A program made the translations under genes and the position numbers. A DNA stretch of 49,571 nucleotides, from NCBI GenBank assembly GCA_910587085.1, contig CAJUMC010000021.1, forward strand, positions 1-49,571, given 5' to 3'. The DNA is from an uncultured Lachnospiraceae bacterium (GTDB taxonomy: Bacteria; Bacillota; Clostridia; Lachnospirales; Lachnospiraceae). The notes beneath the pieces were generated by a model. It ran no database searches and had not been told where the DNA came from. It saw only the letters and a program-made list of their open reading frames with translations. Below, piece by piece: positions 32,839 through 40,335 of this stretch; position 1 is the first letter of the stretch, and the number at the start of each line of letters is the position of its first letter.

Positions 32839-33690
32839 TTACGGCTTCTGAACAATGGAAAGCTGCGTGGAATCCAAAAATTCCCGTATCATATTTCTTG
32901 TGCGCTCAGGAGACTGGTAGGGCTTGCAGAACGAAAAGTTCTGTGCCAATTCATCAATATCCTCCATCGCATTTTTTACATCCATCATGGTTTCTGCGGA
33001 GATCTCCTCCGCTGTCATATAATCCGGCTGCAGCGGATTTATTCTGCGGTTCTGAACGGCATAATTCACTCTGTCTCTGCATTTGCATTTGCCGCTGCCG
33101 TATTCTCCGCAATACTGTCCAAGAAAATCCGCCATTTTTCTGCGTATCCGGGAAAGCCGCTGCCGATACGTTTCCGGAGTTATTCCCAGAATATCCCCCG
33201 CAATGCGGCTGTCGATCCTAAACATTGTACCCAATATGAAAATACATCTGCTTTCCGTATCCAAGCATTGCAGCATTACATTGGTACAGGACATTTTCAG
33301 TTCTTCAGCCAGTATATCCTTTTCCACACTCTGCGTCAGATCCGGCACATCCTGTATTTTCCCGTTTTCTATGTCGTCCCCGTAATACTCAAAGCTCAGC
33401 GGATAGCGGGCAAACATATGCTTTTTACAATTTTTCAGGTGATTTGCCGCAATGCTGAATACCCAGGTAGTAAATGAGCTTTCGCCTCGAAAGGAGGAAA
33501 GATGCGTAATCATTTTCAGCAGAATGTCCTGTGCGGCATCCTCCGCATCCGCGAATGTGCCAAGCATCCTCAGCGATAAATTGAATACGATATCCTGCAC
33601 ACCGGCGACCAGCGTTTCAAGGGCTTTTTTATCCCCTGCGGTAGCTTTATCCACTAAAGCCAGTATTTCTTTATCCGTTTTTTTATCCAT
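32839..33690 (-). CDS. ECF-type RNA polymerase sigma factor with Cys-rich C-terminal extension
   Basis: 283 residues. Region 2 is clear (NLSLRMLGTFADAEDAAQDILLKMI, then FTTWVFSIAANHLKN), as is region 4 (GDILGITPETYRQRLSRIRRKM). After region 4 comes a further 90 residues: a short cluster CGEYGSGKCKC, possibly metal-binding, then an acidic helical tail. Ordinary ECF factors end after region 4, so the tail may act as a built-in regulatory domain in place of a separate anti-sigma factor; no anti-sigma gene is adjacent. The AT-rich 150 nt upstream probably holds its promoter. Confidence 0.88.
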   Translation of the reverse strand: MDKKTDKEILALVDKATAGDKKALETLVAGVQDIVFNLSLRMLGTFADAEDAAQDILLKMITHLSSFRGESSFTTWVFSIAANHLKNCKKHMFARYPLSFEYYGDDIENGKIQDVPDLTQSVEKDILAEELKMSCTNVMLQCLDTESRCIFILGTMFRIDSRIAGDILGITPETYRQRLSRIRRKMADFLGQYCGEYGSGKCKCRDRVNYAVQNRRINPLQPDYMTAEEISAETMMDVKNAMEDIDELAQNFSFCKPYQSPERTRNMIREFLDSTQLSIVQKP

Positions 33691-33958
33691 AGACTTTTTA
33701 CCTCCTGTTTAGTTAGACAACACTCCCCGGTCTTTGTGACAGAAAAATTTTCCGGCTGAAAATCATTTGAGTCCGTCATGCTTTTCTCATACCATTTTAG
33801 CATATAGTTATAATTTTATCTATCTTATATTTTTATAATAAAAAATAATTATTAAAAGAAATTCGGCAGTGATCGGCATTTCGGGAATGTGATAGCGGAC
33901 TGCCTGTCAATCCCCGGGCACAGGGTTAACCGGCTTTTTGCGGTATCTCAGGCAAATC
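33691..33958. other. AT-rich divergent promoter region between the sigma factor and queT units
   Basis: Around 33790-33860 the sequence is strongly AT-rich. On the minus strand it contains TAAAAT-type -10 candidates for the sigma factor gene, but no good -35. No gene is supported here. Confidence 0.4.
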
Positions 33959-33987
33959 TTGACTTCTCCCGCGGGCCGTGCTATACT
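33959..33987 (+). promoter_or_regulatory. Promoter of queT
   Basis: -35 TTGACT (33959-33964), a 17-bp spacer, and -10 TATACT (33982-33987). The transcript would begin near 33994 and include the riboswitch at 34034-34077. Confidence 0.82.
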
Positions 33988-34033
33988 GTCACCCGGCGGA
34001 AAGCCCGTGCCGCTGGCCTTCCGGCAGAAAATC

Positions 34034-34077
34034 ATCGTGAGTTCGAGACCTTCCTCACGTAAAACAAAACTAAAGGA
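34034..34077 (+). promoter_or_regulatory. preQ1 class I riboswitch
   Basis: Stem CGTGAG (34036-34041) / CTCACG (34054-34059) encloses a loop starting TTCGAG, followed by the A-rich tail TAAAACAAAACTAAAGGAG. The G-TTC-x-AG start of the loop and the ACTAAAGG tail match the class I consensus. The ribosome site AAGGAG (34073-34077) lies in the tail, so ligand binding would block translation. The next gene is a queT-family transporter, the expected target. The L1-tail pseudoknot pairing looks weaker than usual. Confidence 0.75.
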
Positions 34078-34086
34078 GAATGAAAA

Positions 34087-34578
34087 ATGAAAAGCAAAAA
34101 AGTGCTGCACCTTGTGCAGGGCGCGGCAATCGCCGCAATTTATGTAGTCCTGGTACTTATCTTTAATATGTGGAGCTTCGGCCCGATTCAGTTTCGGATC
34201 GCCGAGGCGCTGACCATCCTTCCGTTTTTTACCCCGGCCGCCATTCCCGGACTGTTTGTCGGCTGTCTGCTCGCCAATCTGATCGGCAACGCCATTCTGG
34301 CGGATATTATTTTCGGCAGCCTTGCCACGCTGATCGGCGCGCTCGGTTCCTACGCCTTACGGAAGCAGAAATGGCTTGTCCCTCTGCCGCCGATCCTGGC
34401 AAATACGCTTATTGTTCCTTTTGTGCTGAAATTCGGTTACGGAGCGGAGGAAGCCATACCATTCATGATGCTCACCGTTGGACTCAGTGAGGTAATCGTC
34501 TGCGGGATCATCGGACTCGTCCTTCTCCATTCGCTCTCCCCGCTGAAGCACTGGGTATTCGGTGCAAATCTCACATAA
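34087..34578 (+). CDS. queT: Queuosine precursor ECF transporter S component (QueT)
   Basis: 163 residues with about five membrane spans and the QueT-family features GPIQFRIAEALTILPFF and GLFVGCLLANLIGN. It is the substrate-binding subunit that takes up a queuosine precursor (preQ0/preQ1) with a shared ECF energy-coupling module encoded elsewhere. A preQ1 riboswitch sits directly upstream, and a strong terminator follows, so this is a single-gene unit. Context and sequence agree well. Confidence 0.93.
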   Translation: MKSKKVLHLVQGAAIAAIYVVLVLIFNMWSFGPIQFRIAEALTILPFFTPAAIPGLFVGCLLANLIGNAILADIIFGSLATLIGALGSYALRKQKWLVPLPPILANTLIVPFVLKFGYGAEEAIPFMMLTVGLSEVIVCGIIGLVLLHSLSPLKHWVFGANLT

Positions 34579-34629
34579 CTTCGATTTTCCCAGTGAAACA
34601 CCCTGCAAGGTCGAAGCCCCACAGCGGCA

Positions 34630-34680
34630 AAAAAGCGCTGCCGTACCGACATATCGTCGGCACGGCAGCGTTTTCTTTTT
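34630..34680 (+). terminator. Intrinsic terminator after queT
   Basis: CGCTGCCGTACCGAC (34636-34650) and GTCGGCACGGCAGCG (34656-34670) pair with one mismatch around a 5-nt loop, followed by TTTTCTTTTT. An A-run on the other side means it could also stop minus-strand transcription from the SASP gene. Confidence 0.9.
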
Positions 34681-34686
34681 CATTTT

Positions 34687-34840
34687 GTCTGATCTTTGGA
34701 TCTATTGACCTTCCGATCTGTTTTTCATTTTTTAATTCGGATGACCGTTGGACTTTTTCAAGCCTTCGTTCGGATGACCGTCCGATCCCTTTTCAACCCT
34801 TCTGATCGAATCATCGTCTGATTCTTCTTCGATCACCTGA
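34687..34840. repeat. Degenerate 33-34-bp tandem repeat region
   Basis: Best copies at 34736-34768 and 34769-34802 share TTCGGATGACCGT and a CTTTTTCAA-like centre; weaker copies seem to flank them on both sides. No gene is supported between 34579 and 34951 apart from the terminator and these repeats. Confidence 0.5.
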
Positions 34841-34951
34841 TTCGGTGCTTTTCATATCTTCAGGCTGCTGCCCGCGCTTCGAATCCAGCGATTTCAGGTA
34901 TCTTTCCCGATCCTTCCGATCCGTTTCCGGTTCAGCCTGCTGCGGACAAAA

Positions 34952-35164
34952 TTACTTGCCGAGCATAGCCTCCTCCTGTCTCTTGATCATCTGGCGAACC
35001 ATCTCGCCGCCTACCGAACCGTTCTGTGCGCTGGTCAGATCGCCGTTGTAACCTTCCTTAAGCGGCACGCCGAGCTCCGACGCAACCTCCATTTTAAAAC
35101 GATCCATTGCTTCTCTTGCCTGCGGTACTTCCATTCTGCCGTTTCCAGATTTGTTTCCTGACAT
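34952..35164 (-). CDS. Small acid-soluble spore protein, alpha/beta type
   Basis: 70 residues from ATG 35164 (GGAGGTGA upstream). Both family signatures are present: KMEVASELGVPL with the GPR protease site region, and GDLTSAQNGSVGGEMVRQMI. It coats and protects DNA in the dormant spore and is degraded on germination. It marks the host as a spore former. A sigma-G-like promoter and a leader hairpin lie upstream. Confidence 0.95.
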   Translation of the reverse strand: MSGNKSGNGRMEVPQAREAMDRFKMEVASELGVPLKEGYNGDLTSAQNGSVGGEMVRQMIKRQEEAMLGK

Positions 35165-35196
35165 AATCTTCACCTCCGTAAAATTGTATCTGTTGT

Positions 35197-35251
35197 TTCC
35201 GACAGGGCCCGATGTCCTTCGTTCGTTTCATTTCTGAAAGCCCCGTCGGAA
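35197..35251 (-). promoter_or_regulatory. Hairpin in the SASP leader
   Basis: TTCCGACAGGGC (35197-35208) and GCCCCGTCGGAA (35240-35251) pair with one mismatch across a 31-nt loop, within the SASP 5' untranslated region. It could stabilise the messenger; there is no T-run in the SASP direction. Confidence 0.5.
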
Positions 35252-35274
35252 CCTTTCGTTCTCTGTCGTGATGT

Positions 35275-35305
35275 TATTATGTGCAGGTTGAAAAATAATA
35301 TTTCA
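35275..35305 (-). promoter_or_regulatory. Sigma-G-like promoter of the SASP gene
   Basis: On the minus strand: TGAAATA (35299-35305), a 17-bp spacer, then CATAATA (35275-35281). This resembles the forespore sigma-G/F consensus (TGAATA-like and CATxxTA). The start would be about 100 nt before the SASP ATG. Confidence 0.6.
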
Positions 35306-35676
35306 AGCAGACATGTTTTTTCACAAGTAAATAATGCCAGCATTCCCAAATTAAGCGCACAGCATTTTTACTACATTAAAATGAAAGAAATTCTTTCGTT
35401 GCACGCGGCCGTCCGCTGTGCTAAAATATGGAACAGGCTGAAAGAACGGCTTTTGATGCGGGCTTTGCCAGCATGACGGCATTTCTCCGAAAAACTCCGC
35501 CGAAAACGGGCAGCACACAAAAATTGCCGTTCCATTCGGTGTGAACAGGCCGGAAGCCGGCAATAATTGTAAGGCCGCAAAAGTTCTTCCAAAATTTGTC
35601 ATTGCCGCAATTCGTCCGCTGCGCCGTTCCGGACAAATTGCTTTTATAACTGGACGGCGCAGAATCGAGGAATTTC
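35306..35676. other. Promoter and short AraC-like remnant before the lipoprotein
   Basis: A plus-strand promoter is visible: TTGCAC (35399-35404), a 17-bp spacer, TAAAAT (35422-35427). A 38-codon frame at 35428-35544 contains AFDAGFASMTAFLRK, which resembles the second HTH of AraC-family regulators, but it lacks the rest of the domain and a ribosome site. It is probably a remnant or chance. The promoter may instead drive the lipoprotein gene with a leader of about 240 nt. Confidence 0.35.
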
Positions 35677-37389
35677 ATGAAAAAAACAAAGCAGCTTTTA
35701 TGCGCGGCGCTGCTCGCTTCCATCGCCCTCTCCGGCTGCGGAAAGGCCGGCACGCTCTCCAAGCCGGCCGTCGGCGACGCGGCAGCTCCGGTGTTCAATC
35801 AGATGATGCTGAATGATTATCAGAAGCTACTTGTCGCAGGCGTGCCGACAAGCGTCGCCGCCACCGAAGCCTCCGTTTTCGGGATGCGCACCGCCCTTAT
35901 GATCAACGGCATGGTGCAGGAGAACCGCTACTGGCGCGAAACGCCGATCGAGTTCGATACCGGAGCAAATTACACCTCGCTGAACGGCATCGTCACCTTT
36001 CGGGGGAACAATTACCGCTCGAGTGCGGTGTACGGAACCGCATCCATTACAAGCCGGAAATTTGATTCGGCAAATTCCTGGTCCGCCAAAACCGGAAAGC
36101 TGAAAAAAACAGTAAAGAGCGGCTACTGGACCGGCAGCTGCTGGACCGGACAGCCTCTGATCGTGCGCTGGGATTCGGCGGCCAGACAATCCATGAACCT
36201 TTACGCCAAAAAGAAGCAGAAAGAAAATCTCGTCGAGGTAATCTACGCTACGGCAGACGGTCGTATCTATTTCCTGGATCTGGAAGACGGTTCGAAAACG
36301 CGCGACACCATCTCCCTCGGCTTTCCGATCAAGGGGACGGGCAGCATTTATCCGAACGGCATTCCGCTCTATTTTGTCGGAGCCGGAGATTCCATGGGGG
36401 ATAAATGCGCGCGCACCTTTGTTGTCAACCTGCTGAACGGGGAAATTATTTACGAATACGGCTATGACGATGTGTTTTCCGAGCGCACGGATAACAATAA
36501 TTTCACCGCGTTCGACTCCTCGCCGCTGATCGACGTGGAGACCGATACGCTGATCCAGCCGGGCGAAAACGGCATCCTGTATATCACGCATCTGAATACG
36601 GTATACAACGGCTCCTCCGTCTCCATCCAGCCGGACGAAGTAATTAAATGGCGCTATACGACCGACCGCTCCCGCGCGGAAGAAAACACCTACTGGCTGG
36701 GCATGGAGTCGTCGGCGGTTGTCTGGAAGGGCTTTCTCTATGTGGCGGACAACTGCGGAGATCTGATCTGCCTCGACCTGAATTCGATGGAAGTAGTCTG
36801 GGTGGCCAACACGCTGGACGATACGAACTGTTCCCCTGTGCTTGAGGAGGATCCGGAAACCGGCACCGCCTATATTTACATTTCAACCTCCCTCCACTGG
36901 ACGCAGAATGATTCCGCGCAGGGCGAGATCCCGATTTACAAATTCAACGCGGCCACCGGCGAGGTAATCTGGCAGCGCTCCTACCCGTGTCATACCGTTT
37001 CCGGCGTTTCGGGCGGCGTGCAGTCCACGGCACTGCTCGGTGAAAACAAGCTCTCTGATCTGGTGTATTTTACGATCGCACGGACGGGCAGTGAGAAAAA
37101 AGGACGGCTGGTCGCTCTGAACAAGAAGACGGGCGGAGAGGTCTGGAGCTGCGAAATGTCGGATTATACCTGGTCCAGCCCGATTGCGCTCTATGATTCC
37201 GCCGGCAACGGCTATGTCATTGTGTGCGATTCCACCGGAAACATGTATATGGTGGACGGCCTGACCGGCGAGCTTTATGATACGACGAACCTCGGCGGCG
37301 ACAATATCGAGGCTTCCCCGGCTGCTTTTGAAAACACAATTGTTGTCGGTACGCGCGGTAAAAAAATTTACGGCGTCCGCGTAAAATAG
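35677..37389 (+). CDS. PQQ-like beta-propeller lipoprotein
   Basis: 570 residues. A lipoprotein signal peptide MKKTKQLLCAALLASIALSG ends in the lipobox LSGC (Cys about 21), so it should be anchored outside the membrane. The body has repeated blades with GxIYxLDLxDG-type turns: DGRIYFLDLEDGS, GDLICLDLNSMEVVW, GRLVALNKKTGGEVW, GNMYMVDGLTGELYD and GKKIYGVRVK. This is the PQQ-repeat/quinoprotein-like propeller, here almost certainly cofactor-free and used for protein or glycan contacts. GAGG precedes ATG 35677. It appears to be a single-gene unit ending in tandem repeats and a terminator. Confidence 0.9.
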   Translation: MKKTKQLLCAALLASIALSGCGKAGTLSKPAVGDAAAPVFNQMMLNDYQKLLVAGVPTSVAATEASVFGMRTALMINGMVQENRYWRETPIEFDTGANYTSLNGIVTFRGNNYRSSAVYGTASITSRKFDSANSWSAKTGKLKKTVKSGYWTGSCWTGQPLIVRWDSAARQSMNLYAKKKQKENLVEVIYATADGRIYFLDLEDGSKTRDTISLGFPIKGTGSIYPNGIPLYFVGAGDSMGDKCARTFVVNLLNGEIIYEYGYDDVFSERTDNNNFTAFDSSPLIDVETDTLIQPGENGILYITHLNTVYNGSSVSIQPDEVIKWRYTTDRSRAEENTYWLGMESSAVVWKGFLYVADNCGDLICLDLNSMEVVWVANTLDDTNCSPVLEEDPETGTAYIYISTSLHWTQNDSAQGEIPIYKFNAATGEVIWQRSYPCHTVSGVSGGVQSTALLGENKLSDLVYFTIARTGSEKKGRLVALNKKTGGEVWSCEMSDYTWSSPIALYDSAGNGYVIVCDSTGNMYMVDGLTGELYDTTNLGGDNIEASPAAFENTIVVGTRGKKIYGVRVK

Positions 37390-37454
37390 TCAGGACAACT
37401 GCTTTTAAATAGCCGGGACAACTGCTTTTAAATAGTCAGGACAACTGCTTTTAA
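37387..37454 (+). repeat. Three 23-bp tandem repeats starting at the lipoprotein stop codon
   Basis: Copies at 37387-37409, 37410-37432 and 37433-37454 of a unit starting TAGTCAGGACAACTGCTTTT. The first TAG is the stop codon of the lipoprotein gene. Copies 1 and 3 are identical; copy 2 differs at two bases. Confidence 0.92.
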
Positions 37455-37475
37455 TAAGGAAAAAACGACGGCATA

Positions 37476-37530
37476 AAAACAGCAGCCGCTTCCGGTTTCT
37501 CAACCGTGAAGCGGCTGCTGTTTTCGTCCC
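37476..37530. terminator. Bidirectional intrinsic terminator
   Basis: AAAACAGCAGCCGCTTC (37476-37492) and GAAGCGGCTGCTGTTTT (37508-37524) pair perfectly. The T-run on each strand lets it end both the plus-strand lipoprotein transcript and the minus-strand SH3-protein transcript. Confidence 0.88.
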
Positions 37531-37589
37531 CGGCTCAGCCCGGCGGGCTTTTAGTAAATCCCCTGCCTCACCGGGCGCTCCCGTCCGTT

Positions 37590-38696
37590 TTAATCATAGT
37601 AGTCCTCATGTCCCGGCCGCTCCGAGGCTCTGCGGTGATAGCGCATCATATCGTCGCTGCATCTCTTCATGAGCTTCTTGGCAGCGAGCGCATCCTTATT
37701 CATAAAGCGCACGTCCCCGCCGAAACGAACCTCAATCAGGCGCACATCCGAATTGTCGTAAACCTCGCCCCTGCCGAAATATTTGTGAATGACAAGATCA
37801 TGTTCCCGCAGATTCTCGATTTCATCCCGAAGCGCCTTGCGCTCCGCGCTCTCCCGCGCGGCACTGATTTTTATTTCCTCGGAATTGCCCTGACTGACGT
37901 AAGCATATTCGCCGTCATCCTCCCCGGATGTTTTCTTTACATAGACATCCTGATAAACCTGCTCCGCCTGGGTCTCTCTGTGTATGTTGGACTTTGTTCT
38001 GACCTCCGGCTTTCTCCTGCCGCGGCTGTTATCGTCCTCCTCCTCTTCCATGCCCTCCTCGAGCTTCAGCTTTTTCAGCTGTGCCATCTTGCGGCTGGCC
38101 GCTCTGTTGGCTGCCTGGGTCTTCTGGGATTTCAGAAATACAAGCGCTCCGCCCGCCACAATCACAACAATAACAGCCGCGATAATGCCGCCGTTCAGGC
38201 CCGGCTTATCCTCCTTCGAATCCGATGCAGGTCCTGCCGTCGGACTCGGGCTCGGCTCGGGCGTTGCGCTTGGCTCCGGGGTAGGCTCCGACGTAGGCGT
38301 CGGCTCCGGAGTCGGCGTCGGAGCCGGAGTCGGCGAAATGGTTTTGCTTGTCTTCGTGACATAGCTGCTGGTACAGAATCCGACAATCTCGTCCTCGCCG
38401 CGCATAAAGCGGACTTTGTACCAGACCTTTTTGCCCACCATCTCCTCGCCGATAATCGTCACCCGTTCTCCGGCCTTCAGCTGCACATTCTCCCCGCCGT
38501 GGGTGACCCGTTCATTGTCCTCGCCCGCACCGACGCGTACATTTACCTTTCCGTCCGCGATTCCCTCGTAAAATACGTCCGAGTAATCCTCCGCATAAAC
38601 CGCGGCGGGCGGCAGCAGCGATGCCGTGCCGGCCGTCAGCCCGGCCAGCCCCAGGCACAATCCCAGCCGCACAAGATTCTTTCTGTATTTCATCAT
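37590..38696 (-). CDS. Membrane-anchored SH3 protein with a UvrD-tail-like cytoplasmic domain
   Basis: 368 residues, layout unusual. Signal peptide (1-35, ending AVYA); bacterial SH3 domain (about 45-113; VNVRVGAGEDNERV, then WYKVRFMRGEDEIVGFCTSSYV); a Pro/Thr/Glu-rich spacer (about 120-160); one membrane span (about 169-189); then a cytoplasmic part of 180 residues with a basic-acidic switch (LKKLKLEEGMEEEEDD) and a compact terminal segment HDLVIHKYFGRGEVYD...IEVRFGGDVRFMN (about 299-333). That last segment resembles the Tudor-like C-terminal domain of UvrD/PcrA helicases. The extracellular SH3 probably binds peptidoglycan. Signalling from wall to cytoplasm is inference. Third gene after argS and the DUF815 ATPase. 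Confidence 0.85.
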   Translation of the reverse strand: MMKYRKNLVRLGLCLGLAGLTAGTASLLPPAAVYAEDYSDVFYEGIADGKVNVRVGAGEDNERVTHGGENVQLKAGERVTIIGEEMVGKKVWYKVRFMRGEDEIVGFCTSSYVTKTSKTISPTPAPTPTPEPTPTSEPTPEPSATPEPSPSPTAGPASDSKEDKPGLNGGIIAAVIVVIVAGGALVFLKSQKTQAANRAASRKMAQLKKLKLEEGMEEEEDDNSRGRRKPEVRTKSNIHRETQAEQVYQDVYVKKTSGEDDGEYAYVSQGNSEEIKISAARESAERKALRDEIENLREHDLVIHKYFGRGEVYDNSDVRLIEVRFGGDVRFMNKDALAAKKLMKRCSDDMMRYHRRASERPGHEDYYD

Positions 38697-38909
38697 GACT
38701 TATTCTCCTTTTATCATAACACTGCGGAAGGACCGTCCGAACCGGCTGAAACCTTTCCTGACCGTCCTGAGCCGCCGGAAACAGGCACGAATTATCCGGA
38801 ACAGCCCCTGCTGCCCTGACAATTTTTACCCCCGCTGCTGCGATTTCTGCATAATGCAACAGGCTCTTCTCCTATTCTACCAGCGTCACAGCATTCTGTC
38901 AAAAGGATT

Positions 38910-40214
38910 TTATCGAATTTTGCCTGCCATCCAGGTAATAAACTGCTGCGCGGTGCGGCCGGACCTGCCGCCGTTCCTCATTTCCCACGCGTTTGCCTGC
39001 TGCAGAAGCTCCTCCTCGCGCAGTCCGAAATTGCCGTGCGGGGCGGCCAGCCGCCGCACAATTTCAAAATATTCCTTCTGCGTCGGCGCGCAGTAGTTGA
39101 TGCTGATACCGAAGCGCGCTACAAGGGAAAGCTTTTCCTGCATGGTATCCGAATGGTGCAGCTCATCCTGCGTCATATCCGACCGGTCGCCCCAGGTTTC
39201 GCGGATCAGATGCCTGCGGTTGGAGGTCGCGTAAATCAGTACATTGTCCGGTTTTGTCTCCAGTCCTCCCTCAATCACGGCCTTCAGATATTTGTACTCA
39301 ATTTCGAATTCCTCAAAGGAAAGATCATCCATATAAATAATAAATCGGTAATTTCTGTTTTTAATCTGTGAAATAACGGAGGAAAGATCTTCGAACTGAT
39401 GCTTGTATATCTCAATCATCCGAAGTCCCCTGTCATAATATTCGTTCAGAACGGCTTTCATGCTGGTGGATTTTCCGGTTCCGGCATCGCCGAACAGCAG
39501 CACATTGTTTGCCCTCCGGCCCTCGACAAACGCAAGCGTATTTTCGACCAGTCTCTGCTTCTGCAGCTCGTAGCCGATCAGATCATCCAGACGCACATCG
39601 TCCGTATTGGTAATCGGCTGAAGAAGGACGCGGCCGTCCTCCCGGCATACCCGGAACGCCTTGTTCAGACCAAGCCTGCCGACGCCGTAGGCACGGTAAA
39701 AATCCGTGACCGCATCAAACACGGCATCCGCGTCCGGCGCTGCGGCAATGCGGCGGCTGAGCGCCTGCACCTTGCTGCTGACATTGCGGTTGTAGCTGCG
39801 CTCATTCTTCACAATCGCGCGGTAATCCGTTATAGTCGAAAAGCAGTCAATGCCGAGCTCCGCCTCCATCGGCGCAAAATCATAGTGGAACAATTCCTTG
39901 AAAATCACAAAGTCGCCTCTGGCAAAACGGTTGACTGTGCCGTCCTGCGCCCCCGTCTTCTCGCAGCAGGTGCTGAACGGATTTTCGGCCGCCGCCAGCA
40001 GGTACGCCAGATAATTCTGCCAGAGATTCTCGTCGAAGCCATACTCTGTCGCCACGTCGAGCAGCCGGTGGATCTGCCCGTAGATCGCCGTCACGGTATC
40101 CTCCCGGTTGCTCTGCCCCCTCCCGTAGCTCTCGATAATATCCGCCAGACAAAAAAGGATGCTGTCCCTGGGGATATTTTTGTAAATTACCAGTCTTGAT
40201 AGCTTTTTGTACAT
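38910..40214 (-). CDS. DUF815 family AAA ATPase
   Basis: 434 residues. Walker A at NVLLFGDAGTGKSTSMKAVL (near 238-257) and a Walker B-like FIIYMDDLSFEEFE, with a downstream sensor region YATSNRRHLIRETWGDR, match the DUF815 group of AAA+ proteins. The N-terminal 200 residues are helical and not recognisable. The cellular role of the family is unknown. It lies 121 nt after argS and ahead of the membrane SH3 protein, probably one operon. Ribosome site GGAGCGGGAG before ATG 40214. Confidence 0.92.
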   Translation of the reverse strand: MYKKLSRLVIYKNIPRDSILFCLADIIESYGRGQSNREDTVTAIYGQIHRLLDVATEYGFDENLWQNYLAYLLAAAENPFSTCCEKTGAQDGTVNRFARGDFVIFKELFHYDFAPMEAELGIDCFSTITDYRAIVKNERSYNRNVSSKVQALSRRIAAAPDADAVFDAVTDFYRAYGVGRLGLNKAFRVCREDGRVLLQPITNTDDVRLDDLIGYELQKQRLVENTLAFVEGRRANNVLLFGDAGTGKSTSMKAVLNEYYDRGLRMIEIYKHQFEDLSSVISQIKNRNYRFIIYMDDLSFEEFEIEYKYLKAVIEGGLETKPDNVLIYATSNRRHLIRETWGDRSDMTQDELHHSDTMQEKLSLVARFGISINYCAPTQKEYFEIVRRLAAPHGNFGLREEELLQQANAWEMRNGGRSGRTAQQFITWMAGKIR

Positions 40215-40335
40215 TCCGCTCCCGCTCCTTTTGGTTTCTCACTATGTCGGCATCCGGGAAACATCCCGGGCCCGGATTCCCGTTGTCAATCAGCCCCGCG
40301 AAAACGTTCCCGGGCCGCCCGCGCGGCCGAACTGC

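Noticed and set aside
37387..37454. CRISPR array
   Set aside because: Contiguous 23-bp copies without spacers; no cas genes in the window.
37506..38819. 437-codon plus-strand frame opposite the SH3 protein
   Set aside because: It is a shadow of the Pro/Thr/Arg-rich minus-strand gene, which has a signal peptide, domains and a ribosome site.
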